Assembly: GCA_913061245.1 (NCBI GenBank)
Contig: CAJXTO010000007.1
Location: 1 to 25,355, forward strand
Origin: an uncultured Oceanospirillales bacterium
GTDB lineage: Bacteria > Pseudomonadota > Gammaproteobacteria > Pseudomonadales > Litorivicinaceae
Direction of reading: 5' to 3'
Length of the DNA: 25,355 bases
The notes below the pieces were generated by a model. The model was not told where the DNA came from and did not search any database. It was given only the letters and a program-made list of their open reading frames with translations. Positions 16,645 to 25,231 of the stretch are shown piece by piece. Both the position numbers and the translations under genes were made by a program. Each line of letters opens with the position of its first letter. Position 1 is the first letter of the stretch.

Positions 16645-17345
16645 GAACGTTTCCTTGCGGCAAGTTGGTAGTTCATGTCGAGATCCTTGGTCGAGCGTGT
16701 GAACTGTTGATACAAGGGTTGATAGACAACGCCTTCAATGGATTCAATATCAAGCCCGTGAGGTCTTAAGCCGCTTGCAAGTTCGGATGGCTTCAAGAAG
16801 CGCGCATAATCGTGAGTCCCTTTGGGTACCCAGTTGAGGATATATTCAGCAGCGACAACAGCCCCAAGGTAGGCTTTTGGCGTCCGGTTAATCGTTGATA
16901 AGATGAGCCATCCGCCTGGCCGGACAAGTGCTGAGAGTGCTTTGAGCGTTTCCATGGGTTCGGGCACATGCTCGATCATTTCAAAGCAGGTCACCACGTC
17001 AAATATGCCAGCATGAGTGGTTGCCATTGCTTCGGCATGTGATTCGATATAGTCGATGGTTAAATTACTCTCGAGCGCATGGAGCTTTGCGGTCTTTAAC
17101 ATGTCAGGTGAAGCATCAATCGCTGTGACAGAAGCTCCGCGTTTTGCCATTGCTTCAGACGCAAGCCCACCGCCACAACCCACATCTAACACTTTGGCAT
17201 CTTGCAGTGGGTAAAAAGACTCTGTGAAGTCAATCCGTAATGGATTGATTTGATGCACAGCGCGCATCGGTCCTTCTGGGTCCCAGTAGCTTCGTGCTAT
17301 CTGATTGAATTTAGTTACTTCTTTTGGGTCAACCACTGTTGTCAT
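16641..17345 (-). CDS. ubiG: ubiquinone biosynthesis O-methyltransferase UbiG
   Basis: UbiG performs both O-methylations of ubiquinone synthesis (on the C5- and C6-hydroxylated intermediates) with S-adenosylmethionine, at the inner membrane. The 234 residues match the family from end to end: an N-terminal FNQIARSYWDPEGPMRAVHQINPLR segment read across 13-37, SAM motif I VLDVGCGGG (52-60), an acidic loop after beta-2 (AIDAS), CFEMIEHVPEP, and GTHDYARFLKPSE near the end. It is divergent from gyrA, an arrangement conserved in many gammaproteobacteria, with a 150-bp shared upstream region. The ribosome binding site is weak (TTGGAA). Confidence 0.96.
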   Translation of the reverse strand: MTTVVDPKEVTKFNQIARSYWDPEGPMRAVHQINPLRIDFTESFYPLQDAKVLDVGCGGGLASEAMAKRGASVTAIDASPDMLKTAKLHALESNLTIDYIESHAEAMATTHAGIFDVVTCFEMIEHVPEPMETLKALSALVRPGGWLILSTINRTPKAYLGAVVAAEYILNWVPKGTHDYARFLKPSELASGLRPHGLDIESIEGVVYQPLYQQFTRSTKDLDMNYQLAARKRS

Positions 17346-17393
17346 GCGGGTTCCAAGCGTTCCTTATGGGGTTTCGTATGCTTCTATTGTGAG

Positions 17394-17399
17394 ATGATA
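17394..17399 (-). promoter_or_regulatory. candidate -10 box of ubiG
   Basis: On the minus strand this reads TATCAT, five of six to the -10 consensus, and would give a ubiG leader of about 40 bases. It is half of an 8-bp inverted repeat (GATGATAC at 17393-17400, GTATCATC at 17452-17459) whose other half is the gyrA -10. The -35 match is poor. Confidence 0.28.
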
Positions 17400-17449
17400 C
17401 AGGCCGTGTCTGAATACGCACAGAAGAAGACCGTTTTTAGACTGATCAT

Positions 17450-17458
17450 GGTATCATC
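17450..17458 (+). promoter_or_regulatory. candidate extended -10 promoter element of gyrA
   Basis: TGGTATCAT matches an extended -10 box (TGn plus TATCAT, five of six to TATAAT). It would start transcription near 17465, about 30 bases ahead of the gyrA ATG. No good -35 hexamer is seen at the usual distance, which fits an extended -10 promoter. The same nine bases occur ahead of trpS. Confidence 0.4.
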
Positions 17459-17495
17459 GGACGTTTAAGAACATTCTAGGGATAGCCCACCATCC

Positions 17496-20120
17496 ATGTC
17501 AGATTCGGCACGCGAAATTTTACCAATCAATATTGAAGACGAACTCAAAACCAGTTACCTCGATTATGCGATGAGTGTCATCGTTGGGCGAGCGTTACCG
17601 GATGTGCGCGACGGCTTAAAACCCGTCCACCGTCGAGTGCTCTATGCGCAAAGTGAGTTAAGTAACAACTGGAACGCAGCATATAAAAAGTCCGCGCGTG
17701 TTGTCGGTGACGTCATTGGTAAATACCACCCGCATGGTGATTCTGCGGTTTATGACACGATCGTCCGATTGGCGCAGCCTTTCTCGATGCGCTATCCACT
17801 AATTGATGGTCAGGGTAACTTCGGCTCAGTCGATGGTGACCGTGCAGCAGCGATGCGTTACACCGAGATTCGGATGGAGCGGATTGCGCACGAACTACTG
17901 GCGGATTTGGATAAAGAAACTGTTGATTACGTTCCAAACTACGACGGAACGGAAAAGATTCCTGATGTACTTCCAACCAAAATACCGAACCTGCTGGTCA
18001 ATGGTTCTGCTGGTATCGCCGTTGGTATGGCAACTAATATTCCGCCTCATAACCTGACAGAAGTCATTAATGGTTGTTTGGCATATCTTGATGATTCGAC
18101 GATTTCAGTCACCGACTTGATGGAGTTTATTCCTGCGCCTGACTTTCCGACTGGCGCACTGATTAACGGCTTGGAAGGTCTGCGAGAAGCCTACGCGACA
18201 GGTCGTGGTCGAGTGATCATGCGCTCGAAATTCCACATCGAAGGCGAAGACAAAAAATCAATCGTATTCACTGAGATTCCCTATCAGGTCAACAAGGCAC
18301 GTGTGATTGAAAAAATCGCCGAGCTCGTTAAAGACAAGAAGATTGAAGGCATCACCGAGCTGCGTGATGAGTCTGATAAAGACGGTATGCGGATCGTTGT
18401 CGATTTGCGTCGCGGTGAGACGCCTGAGGTTATCGTGAACAATCTCTTTAGCCAGACGCAATTGCAGTCGAGCTTTGGCATCAACATGGTCGCGCTTGTC
18501 GATGGTCAGCCGAAGACGTTGAATCTCAAAGAGATGCTTTCGTGCTTTATCCGCCATCGTCGCGAAGTTGTTACGCGCCGGACCATCTATGAGTTGAGAA
18601 AAGCACGCGAGCGGGGCCATATCCTTGAAGGACAGGCGGTTGCTTTAGCAAACATCGATCCCGTGATCGAATTGATTAAGAACTCAGACAACGCGCAGAT
18701 TGCAAAAGAACGGTTGATTGCAACTTCATGGGCGCCTGGTTCAGTGACTGAAATGCTTGAGCGCGCTGGTACTGGCGGGGTACGTCCAGATGACCTGCCG
18801 GAAGGTTTCGGTCTCATCGATGGTAAATATCATTTGAGCCCACAGCAGGCTCAGGCAATTTTGGATTTGCGTCTCCATCGTCTGACAGGTCTTGAAATTG
18901 AGAAATTGCTCGAAGAGTACGGATCGATTCTTGAAGATATTGCCGAGCGTGAAGCAATTTTGGCGGATCCGGCAAAGTTGACCGAAGTGATTCGTGAAGA
19001 GCTCGAAGCTGTTCGAAATCAGTTCGGTGATGAACGACGTTCTGAAATCATCGAGTCTCACCTCTCGTTGTCGACAGAAGATTTGATTCCTCGCGAAGAT
19101 ATGGTCGTTACTTTCTCAAAGACTGGCTACGCGAAAACACAGCCTTTGGCTTCGTATCAATCGCAACGCCGTGGCGGTCGAGGTAAGAGCGCTACCAACT
19201 TGAAAGATGAAGACGTTGTCGATTTGCTGCTTGTCGCAAATTCTCACGATACGTTACTGCTGTTCACTGATACTGGCCGTTTGCATTGGTTGAAGGTGTA
19301 TGAAATCCCACAGGCAAGCCGTAATGCGCGTGGTAAGCCGATTGTGAATATGATCGATGCACTTGAAGGTGGCGGCCGCGTAACTGCGGTGTTGCCGTTG
19401 GGTGAAGATGATCAGGGTGAAGGCCGTTATGTGTTCATGGCGACAGCACGCGGTACTGTGAAGAAAGTTCCTCTTGAGCGATTTGCCCGGCCACGAGCGT
19501 CAGGGATTCGGGCGATCGAATTCAATGAAGATGACACGTTGGTTGGGGCGTCAATTACTGACGGTACCCGTGACATCATCCTGGTGAACTCAAATGGTAA
19601 GGTCACACGGTTTGATGAAACCGAAGTGCGTCCAATGGGTCGTGAGGCCCGTGGTGTCCGTGGTATTCGCCTGAAAGAAACGGGTGAGGCTGTTGTCGCA
19701 ATGATCGTTGCTGATGATGAAGCAACATTGTTGCTTGCCTGCGAGAACGGCTACGGTAAACGGACGTTGGTCAGTGAATTCCCTTGTAAAGGTCGCGGTG
19801 CGATGGGTGTGATTGGTATTCAGACATCTGATCGTAATGGTCAGGTGGTTGGTGCTGCGCAAGTAATCGATGACGATGATTTATTGTTGATCACAAATGG
19901 CGGAACGATGGTACGCACACCGTGTCAGGATGTCTCCGTCCTTGGCCGAAATACCCAAGGCGTTACACTGATTCGACTGACTGATGGCGAGCAACTGGTT
20001 CGTGTTGATGCTGTCTCGGAACCACCGGTTGATCCTTTGTCAGAAAGCGAAATCGAATCGGATGATGATGTCGTGATCGATGAGTCTGATGTGGAGACGG
20101 GCGATGAGTCGGCCGATTAA
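17496..20120 (+). CDS. gyrA: DNA gyrase subunit A
   Basis: GyrA forms the DNA cleavage core of gyrase and introduces negative supercoils together with GyrB. At 874 residues it is the normal length. Numbering equals E. coli through the active site: the catalytic tyrosine is Tyr122 (AAAMRYTEI), and the quinolone region reads HPHGDSAVYD with Ser83 and Asp87, the sensitive form. The tower and coiled-coil gate follow. The C-terminal beta-pinwheel begins near residue 530, with the wrapping motif QRRGGRGK at 557-564. The end is a strongly acidic tail (SESEIESDDD and onward), as in many proteobacteria. The ribosome binding site AGGGA (17478-17482) is 13 bases from the ATG, longer than usual. The last 17 bases overlap serC. 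Confidence 0.98.
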   Translation: MSDSAREILPINIEDELKTSYLDYAMSVIVGRALPDVRDGLKPVHRRVLYAQSELSNNWNAAYKKSARVVGDVIGKYHPHGDSAVYDTIVRLAQPFSMRYPLIDGQGNFGSVDGDRAAAMRYTEIRMERIAHELLADLDKETVDYVPNYDGTEKIPDVLPTKIPNLLVNGSAGIAVGMATNIPPHNLTEVINGCLAYLDDSTISVTDLMEFIPAPDFPTGALINGLEGLREAYATGRGRVIMRSKFHIEGEDKKSIVFTEIPYQVNKARVIEKIAELVKDKKIEGITELRDESDKDGMRIVVDLRRGETPEVIVNNLFSQTQLQSSFGINMVALVDGQPKTLNLKEMLSCFIRHRREVVTRRTIYELRKARERGHILEGQAVALANIDPVIELIKNSDNAQIAKERLIATSWAPGSVTEMLERAGTGGVRPDDLPEGFGLIDGKYHLSPQQAQAILDLRLHRLTGLEIEKLLEEYGSILEDIAEREAILADPAKLTEVIREELEAVRNQFGDERRSEIIESHLSLSTEDLIPREDMVVTFSKTGYAKTQPLASYQSQRRGGRGKSATNLKDEDVVDLLLVANSHDTLLLFTDTGRLHWLKVYEIPQASRNARGKPIVNMIDALEGGGRVTAVLPLGEDDQGEGRYVFMATARGTVKKVPLERFARPRASGIRAIEFNEDDTLVGASITDGTRDIILVNSNGKVTRFDETEVRPMGREARGVRGIRLKETGEAVVAMIVADDEATLLLACENGYGKRTLVSEFPCKGRGAMGVIGIQTSDRNGQVVGAAQVIDDDDLLLITNGGTMVRTPCQDVSVLGRNTQGVTLIRLTDGEQLVRVDAVSEPPVDPLSESEIESDDDVVIDESDVETGDESAD

Positions 20121-21186
20121 TTTCTGCTCTGGGCCTGCGGCTTTGCCGCTCCCCGTTTTGGATCGAATCAGCGCTGAACTACACGATTTTCAGGGCTCGA
20201 AGATTTCTGTGATGGAACATTCCCATCGGGATCGTTTAATCGTCCGTCTGTTTGAAGAGACAGAGGCGCGATTGAAGTCGCTGCTAGGTATCGGCGATGC
20301 CTACCGGGTTTTGTTTTTGCCAGGCGGTGCGACTCTCCAGTTTTCACAAGTCCCAATGAATCTTCTTGCTCCCAATGAGTCAGCAGCCTATCTCACGACC
20401 GGAGCATGGTCTCAAAAAGCGATTAAAGAAGCGGCAAAATACGGAAATATCGTTGAAGTTGCGTCTTCCAAAGAAACCAATTTCACGACCATGCCTGCGC
20501 GTGACACCTGGCAGTTACCGGCTGATGCAAAGTATTTTCATATCTGCACCAATGAAACAATCCATGGTGTGGAGTGGTTTGATTCCTTGGCAGACCTTGG
20601 AATTCCGGTGGTTGCTGATATGTCATCGCATCTGTTGTCTCGGTCGATGCCAATTCATGAATTTGATTTGATCTACGCAGGCGCGCAGAAAAATCTGGGA
20701 ACAGCTGGCGTGACAATCGTTGTTGTGAAACAGGATTTGCTGAAAGGGTGTCAGCCATTGACGCCCGGCCTGATGGATTATCAAAGCCAGGTAGCTAATG
20801 ACTCCATGGTTAACACGCCGCCTGTTTACCCTGTTTGGGTGCTTTCATTAGTTTTGGAGTGGTTGGAATCCCTTGGCGGGGTAGCTGCTGTTGAGACGAT
20901 CAATCGCCAGAAAGCTGAAAGTCTCTATCAAGTGATTGATGCAAGTTCTCTCTACCGAAATCCAGTCGCTCACGATTGCCGAAGCTGGATGAATATTCCG
21001 TTTGTGTTGTCGGATGAGTCTCTGGATTCGAAGTTTATCGAAGCATCTCAACATGCCGGCCTTCTGAACTTGAAAGGGCATCGGAGTGTTGGTGGTATGC
21101 GCGCATCGATTTACAACGCAATTACGCAGGCTGACGTCGATACACTGACTGAATTTATGCGTGAATTTGAGAGGGCGGCCGCATGA
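20104..21186 (+). CDS. serC: phosphoserine aminotransferase SerC
   Basis: SerC is a PLP enzyme that converts 3-phosphohydroxypyruvate to O-phosphoserine in serine synthesis. In gammaproteobacteria it also supplies 4-phosphohydroxythreonine for pyridoxal phosphate. The 360 residues start with the family N-terminus (INFCSGPAALP), followed by SVMEHSHR, LFLPGGATLQF, TGAWS, ADMSSHLLSR and the PLP lysine 196 in GAQKNLG; the end has GHRSVGGMRASIYNA. I chose the ATG at 20104 with GGAG at 20094-20097. The frame is open further upstream inside gyrA, but that would add non-family residues. It overlaps gyrA by 17 bp and pheA by an ATGA. Confidence 0.97.
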   Translation: MSRPINFCSGPAALPLPVLDRISAELHDFQGSKISVMEHSHRDRLIVRLFEETEARLKSLLGIGDAYRVLFLPGGATLQFSQVPMNLLAPNESAAYLTTGAWSQKAIKEAAKYGNIVEVASSKETNFTTMPARDTWQLPADAKYFHICTNETIHGVEWFDSLADLGIPVVADMSSHLLSRSMPIHEFDLIYAGAQKNLGTAGVTIVVVKQDLLKGCQPLTPGLMDYQSQVANDSMVNTPPVYPVWVLSLVLEWLESLGGVAAVETINRQKAESLYQVIDASSLYRNPVAHDCRSWMNIPFVLSDESLDSKFIEASQHAGLLNLKGHRSVGGMRASIYNAITQADVDTLTEFMREFERAAA

Positions 21187-22292
21187 GTGTGAATCCAGAA
21201 CTCTTAAAAATACGTGAAGAGATTGATGCGATTGACCAACAGATTCAAAAGTTGATCAATGCGCGAGCCGATTGCGCGATGCGTGTGGCTGAAGTTAAAC
21301 AGGCTGAAATGGCCACTTCTGGTGAGGCTCCTGTTTACTATCGCCCAGAGCGTGAAGCACAGATCCTCGCACGCGTCATGGACCGTAATGAAGGTCCATT
21401 ACCGAAAGAAGAAGTTGCCCGCATTTTTCGGGAAATTATGTCAGGCTGTCTGGCGCTTGAGCGACCATTGGCTGTTGGATATTTGGGGCCAATTGGCACA
21501 TTCACAGAAGCGGCCGCGCTGAAACATTTTGGTCATGCTGTGGATACGCGTCCACTGACAACGATTTCAGAAGTGTTTCGCGATGTTGATGCGGGCAATC
21601 TGGATTACGGCGTCGTTCCAATCGAGAACTCGACCGAAGGGATGGTGACGCACACCTTGGAATGCTTCCTCGACTCACCACTTGTGATTTGCGGCGAAGT
21701 CGAAATGCGTATTCACCAAGCCCTCATGGTGAAACCAGGTACCGATGTGTCATCTGTGAAAACCATCTTCTCGCACCAACAGAGTTTGGCTCAGTGTCGG
21801 CTATGGCTTGATGCGAACTGTCCTGATGCTGAGCGTCAAACGGTCTCGTCCAATGCTGAAGCGGCTCGATTAGTGTCAGAGTCTCATCCGGATGATGGAT
21901 TTGCTGCAGTGGCGGGAGAGCGCGCTGCAGAGACATATGGCTTAACTCTTGTAGCTGGGTCAATAGAGGCTGGTCCGGTCAATACGACGCGTTTTCTAGT
22001 GATCGGCAAGCAAACCACGGAGCCATCTGGGCGTGATAAAACATCGCTTATTGTGTCGGTTAAAAATGAACCGGGTGCGCTGTATCGATTGCTCGAACCA
22101 TTCGAGCGTCATGGTATCGATATGACGCGTTTGGAATCGCGTCCATCACATTCAGGAATCTGGTCATATCGATTTTTTATTGATTTCAAAGGGCATGTAG
22201 ACGACACGCCAATCCAGAAATTTTTGGATGATATTCGTGCGCAATCTGCAGAGCTTAAAATACTGGGATCATATCCAAGAGCCGTTTTATGA
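21183..22292 (+). CDS. pheA: bifunctional chorismate mutase/prephenate dehydratase (P-protein)
   Basis: PheA converts chorismate to prephenate and then to phenylpyruvate, the phenylalanine precursor. The order is an AroQ-type chorismate mutase domain (about 1-92, REEIDAIDQQI and YRPEREAQIL), a prephenate dehydratase domain (about 95-275, GYLGPIGTFTEAA, PIENSTEG, and catalytic NTTRF at 267-271), and a C-terminal ACT domain (about 285-365, GAL at 298-300 and ESRP at 318-321). GAL and ESRP are the phenylalanine-binding motifs, so feedback inhibition is expected. The start is preceded by GAGGG at 21171-21175. It joins serC and tyrA-aroA through ATGA overlaps at both ends. In Pseudomonas a hisC-type aminotransferase follows pheA; here it does not. 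Confidence 0.98.
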   Translation: MSVNPELLKIREEIDAIDQQIQKLINARADCAMRVAEVKQAEMATSGEAPVYYRPEREAQILARVMDRNEGPLPKEEVARIFREIMSGCLALERPLAVGYLGPIGTFTEAAALKHFGHAVDTRPLTTISEVFRDVDAGNLDYGVVPIENSTEGMVTHTLECFLDSPLVICGEVEMRIHQALMVKPGTDVSSVKTIFSHQQSLAQCRLWLDANCPDAERQTVSSNAEAARLVSESHPDDGFAAVAGERAAETYGLTLVAGSIEAGPVNTTRFLVIGKQTTEPSGRDKTSLIVSVKNEPGALYRLLEPFERHGIDMTRLESRPSHSGIWSYRFFIDFKGHVDDTPIQKFLDDIRAQSAELKILGSYPRAVL

Positions 22293-24499
22293 AACAACTC
22301 GCGGTCATTGGGCTCGGTTTGATTGGTGCATCCTGTTGTGCAGCCATCAAAAAGCGCACGCAAGACTGGAAGATAGCTGGCTACTCAAGGACTGAAGCGA
22401 CGCGTCAGCAAGCGCTCGCTAAAGGTTTGATTGATCAAAGTGTCGATTCGATCGCCGGTGTTGTAAAAGACGCAGATCTCATCTTGATTGCCGTACCCAT
22501 GGGGCAATTCCTTTCAGTTTTTAAGGACGTCGATGCGGTGCGTAATCCCAAGTCTGTGGTGACAGATGCAGGATCGACGAAAGGTAGTGTCATTCGAGAC
22601 ATCGCCTCCGTATGTGGCTCGACACCCTCATGGTTTGTTCCAGGTCATCCGATTGCTGGAAGTGAGCAAAGTGGTGTCGATGCAGCGAATCCGGACTTGT
22701 ACGTCGATCATCAAGTGATTTTGACCCCCGATAGCAACACAGCCTCCGATGCAATCCGCATGGTGTCGTCTTTTTGGGAAACCCAGGGTGCGTCGGTCTC
22801 ACAAATGGATGCCGAGCGCCATGACGAAGTCCTTGCTTTGACGAGTCATCTACCGCATGTATTAGCGTTCAATCTTGTGCACGCTCTTTCGGATGACGAT
22901 GAGCATTTAGAAATTTTCCGTTATGCCGCAGGTGGCTTTCGGGATTTCACCCGAATCGCTGCGAGCGATCCGACGATGTGGCGGGATATTAGCCTCGCAA
23001 ATCAACAGGCAATCATTTTGGGAATCGACCGGTTTGCAGGGCGGCTAAATGAACTGCGTGAGGCGATCGCTCAAGGCGATGGCGAGTGGATCATGCGTAG
23101 TTTCGAGCGGGCGCGAGCTGCGCGTACATTATTTTCATCATTGACTGATCAAGGAGCTCATCCGGTGACGGAGACTCATCCTTCTGTTTTTACGATTACT
23201 GAAGCGCACCAGGGAATTACAGGGACGATCCGTGTTCCAGGTGATAAATCAATATCACACCGTTCAATTATGTTGGGGGCGCTCGCTGATGGCGTCACGA
23301 CTGTCGATGGGTTTCTTGAAGGCGAAGATGCAATCGCAACTGTTCAAGCGTTTCGGGATATGGGGGTCCAAATTGATGGCCCGACCGAGGGGCGAGTCAC
23401 GGTTCATGGTGTTGGGCGAGATGGTCTGAAAGCACCTGTAGCGCCTCTCTACATGGGCAATTCAGGGACCTCGATGCGTCTACTCTCCGGTATTTTGGCT
23501 GGTCAGACGTTTGACTCAGAGTTAACCGGGGATACTTCGCTGTCACGTCGACCAATGCGTCGCGTGAGTGAGCCGTTGGCGCAGCTAGGTGCGGTGATCA
23601 CAACCTCGGACGATGGTACTCCGCCCGTGAAAATTTCTGGTGGTCAATCATTGGCGGGTTGCCACACTGATATGCAAGTGGCGAGTGCTCAGGTGAAATC
23701 TGCTCTGCTGTTGGCTGGTTTGTATGCCGACGGTGAGACCAGTGTGACTGAGCCGGCGCCCACACGAGACCATACAGAGCGTATGTTGCAAGGCTTTGGT
23801 TATCCGGTGAAACGCCAAGGGGCGACTGCTTCTGTGACTGGTGGAGGGCGATTGACTGCCTGCCACATCGATGTGCCTTCGGATATTTCATCGGCAGCAT
23901 TTTTCTTAGTTGCAGCATCGATCGTTCCAGGGTCTGACTTAACCCTGTCTCATGTTGGGATCAACCCAACACGCGTTGGAATCCTCGAGATTCTGAAGCT
24001 CATGGGTGCGGATATCGAAGTGCTAAATGCACGCGAAGTTGGTGGGGAGCCTGTTGCTGATTTGCGTGTTCGTTATGCGCCTTTGCAAGGTATCGATGTT
24101 CCTGAAGGCTTGGTTCCACTGGCAATCGATGAGTTTCCAGTATTGTTTGTCGCTGCCTGCTGTGCGAGCGGTCAGACACGTGTAACTGGAGCCGAAGAGT
24201 TGCGGGTTAAAGAGTCTGATCGCATTCAAAGTATGGTTGATGGCCTCAAGGCTCTTGGCGTATCGATTGAAGGCACTCCGGATGGTGCAGTGATTCAAGG
24301 TGGTGGCCCTGACTTCCGTTTTGGAAGTGGTCACGTCGAAGCGCATGAGGATCACCGGATCGCAATGGCATTTAGCGTCGCTGGGCTCTTAAGTGAAGGC
24401 GGCGTTGTCGTTAATGACTGCGCCAATGTTGCGACTAGTTTTCCAAATTTCGTTGGACTGGCTCGTGAAACAGGTTTCCCGCTAACGGTCTCTTCGTGA
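22289..24499 (+). CDS. tyrA-aroA: fused prephenate dehydrogenase (TyrA) / 3-phosphoshikimate 1-carboxyvinyltransferase (AroA)
   Basis: A 736-residue fusion of two aromatic-pathway enzymes. Residues about 1-290 are TyrA: NAD motif GLGLIG (8-13), GHPIAGSE (119-126) and TSHLPH (185-190), which contains a conserved histidine of the family, His187. They convert prephenate to 4-hydroxyphenylpyruvate. After a short linker, about 300-736 are EPSP synthase: PGDKSISHRS with Lys320, NSGTSMR (391-397), SAQVKSALLLAGL, TRDHTERMLQGFG, catalytic Asp614 in IDEFP, RVKESDRI, and DHRIAM near the end. The EPSP-synthase half looks like the class II type by these motifs. The same fusion is known in Pseudomonas and relatives. 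It overlaps pheA by ATGA and cmk by GTGA. No frameshift or stop interrupts the junction. Confidence 0.97.
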   Translation: MKQLAVIGLGLIGASCCAAIKKRTQDWKIAGYSRTEATRQQALAKGLIDQSVDSIAGVVKDADLILIAVPMGQFLSVFKDVDAVRNPKSVVTDAGSTKGSVIRDIASVCGSTPSWFVPGHPIAGSEQSGVDAANPDLYVDHQVILTPDSNTASDAIRMVSSFWETQGASVSQMDAERHDEVLALTSHLPHVLAFNLVHALSDDDEHLEIFRYAAGGFRDFTRIAASDPTMWRDISLANQQAIILGIDRFAGRLNELREAIAQGDGEWIMRSFERARAARTLFSSLTDQGAHPVTETHPSVFTITEAHQGITGTIRVPGDKSISHRSIMLGALADGVTTVDGFLEGEDAIATVQAFRDMGVQIDGPTEGRVTVHGVGRDGLKAPVAPLYMGNSGTSMRLLSGILAGQTFDSELTGDTSLSRRPMRRVSEPLAQLGAVITTSDDGTPPVKISGGQSLAGCHTDMQVASAQVKSALLLAGLYADGETSVTEPAPTRDHTERMLQGFGYPVKRQGATASVTGGGRLTACHIDVPSDISSAAFFLVAASIVPGSDLTLSHVGINPTRVGILEILKLMGADIEVLNAREVGGEPVADLRVRYAPLQGIDVPEGLVPLAIDEFPVLFVAACCASGQTRVTGAEELRVKESDRIQSMVDGLKALGVSIEGTPDGAVIQGGGPDFRFGSGHVEAHEDHRIAMAFSVAGLLSEGGVVVNDCANVATSFPNFVGLARETGFPLTVSS

Positions 24500-25170
24500 C
24501 AGTGCCCGTTATTACAATCGATGGACCGAGTGGTGCTGGTAAAGGTACAGCGGCGCGTCTGATTGCGCTGGAACTTGGATTTCATTTGCTGGATTCAGGT
24601 GCGATTTATCGAATTTTAGGGTTGGCTGCGACAGATGCGCAGATTGAGCTCGATGATATTGATTCCCTAGTTTCTCTCTCAAACTCCCTTGATTTGAGTT
24701 TTCCATACAACGCTGAAGGTACTGAAATCGTACTGAATGGCGTTTCTGTCGGTGATCAGTTGAGAACTCAAGCGGTCGCTGATGCTGCAAGCCAAGTTGC
24801 TGTTCATCCACCTGTTCGTGAGGCTTTGATGGGTTTGCAGCGCCGCCAGGCAAGGGCTCCAGGCCTTGTTGGCGACGGTCGCGACCTCGGAACAATTGTA
24901 TTTCCCGATGCCAATTTAAAAATCTTTTTGGATGCGAGTGTGGAAGTACGTGCTGAACGCCGATATTTAGAATTAATTCAGTCTGGTCAAACAGTTGAGC
25001 GTTCCGCTATACTACGCGACCTCGAAATTCGGGACGTCCGGGATCGGACGCGTAAGGTTGCACCTCTTGTGCCGGCCGACGACGCGTACGTGATTGATAG
25101 TTCAGATAAAACAGCTGCTGAAGTAGTGGCAGATGTACGAGATCTATGTCGAGCAAAGGGCTTGGCATAG
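24496..25170 (+). CDS. cmk: cytidylate kinase
   Basis: Cmk phosphorylates CMP and dCMP with ATP. The 224 residues show the P-loop GPSGAGKGT (10-18), LLDSGAIYR for the nucleotide pocket, the NMP-binding insert, VGDGRDLGTIVFPDA (about 131-145), and a C-terminal lid with RDLEIRDVRDRTRKVAPL. The start is GTG, overlapping the tyrA-aroA stop as GTGA. No ribosome binding site stands out, so translational coupling is likely. It precedes rpsA, the usual gammaproteobacterial order; in E. coli rpsA promoters lie in this neighbourhood. Confidence 0.97.
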   Translation: MTVPVITIDGPSGAGKGTAARLIALELGFHLLDSGAIYRILGLAATDAQIELDDIDSLVSLSNSLDLSFPYNAEGTEIVLNGVSVGDQLRTQAVADAASQVAVHPPVREALMGLQRRQARAPGLVGDGRDLGTIVFPDANLKIFLDASVEVRAERRYLELIQSGQTVERSAILRDLEIRDVRDRTRKVAPLVPADDAYVIDSSDKTAAEVVADVRDLCRAKGLA

Positions 25171-25231
25171 CACATGTGAGATTTGAGTGGCGACATCAGC
25201 AAAAAACGCGCACTGAAATCAAAAACCAACT

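Noticed and set aside
17571..17862. Quinolone-resistance changes in gyrA
   Set aside because: Ser83 and Asp87 are the sensitive residues in E. coli numbering, and nothing nearby is an established resistance change.
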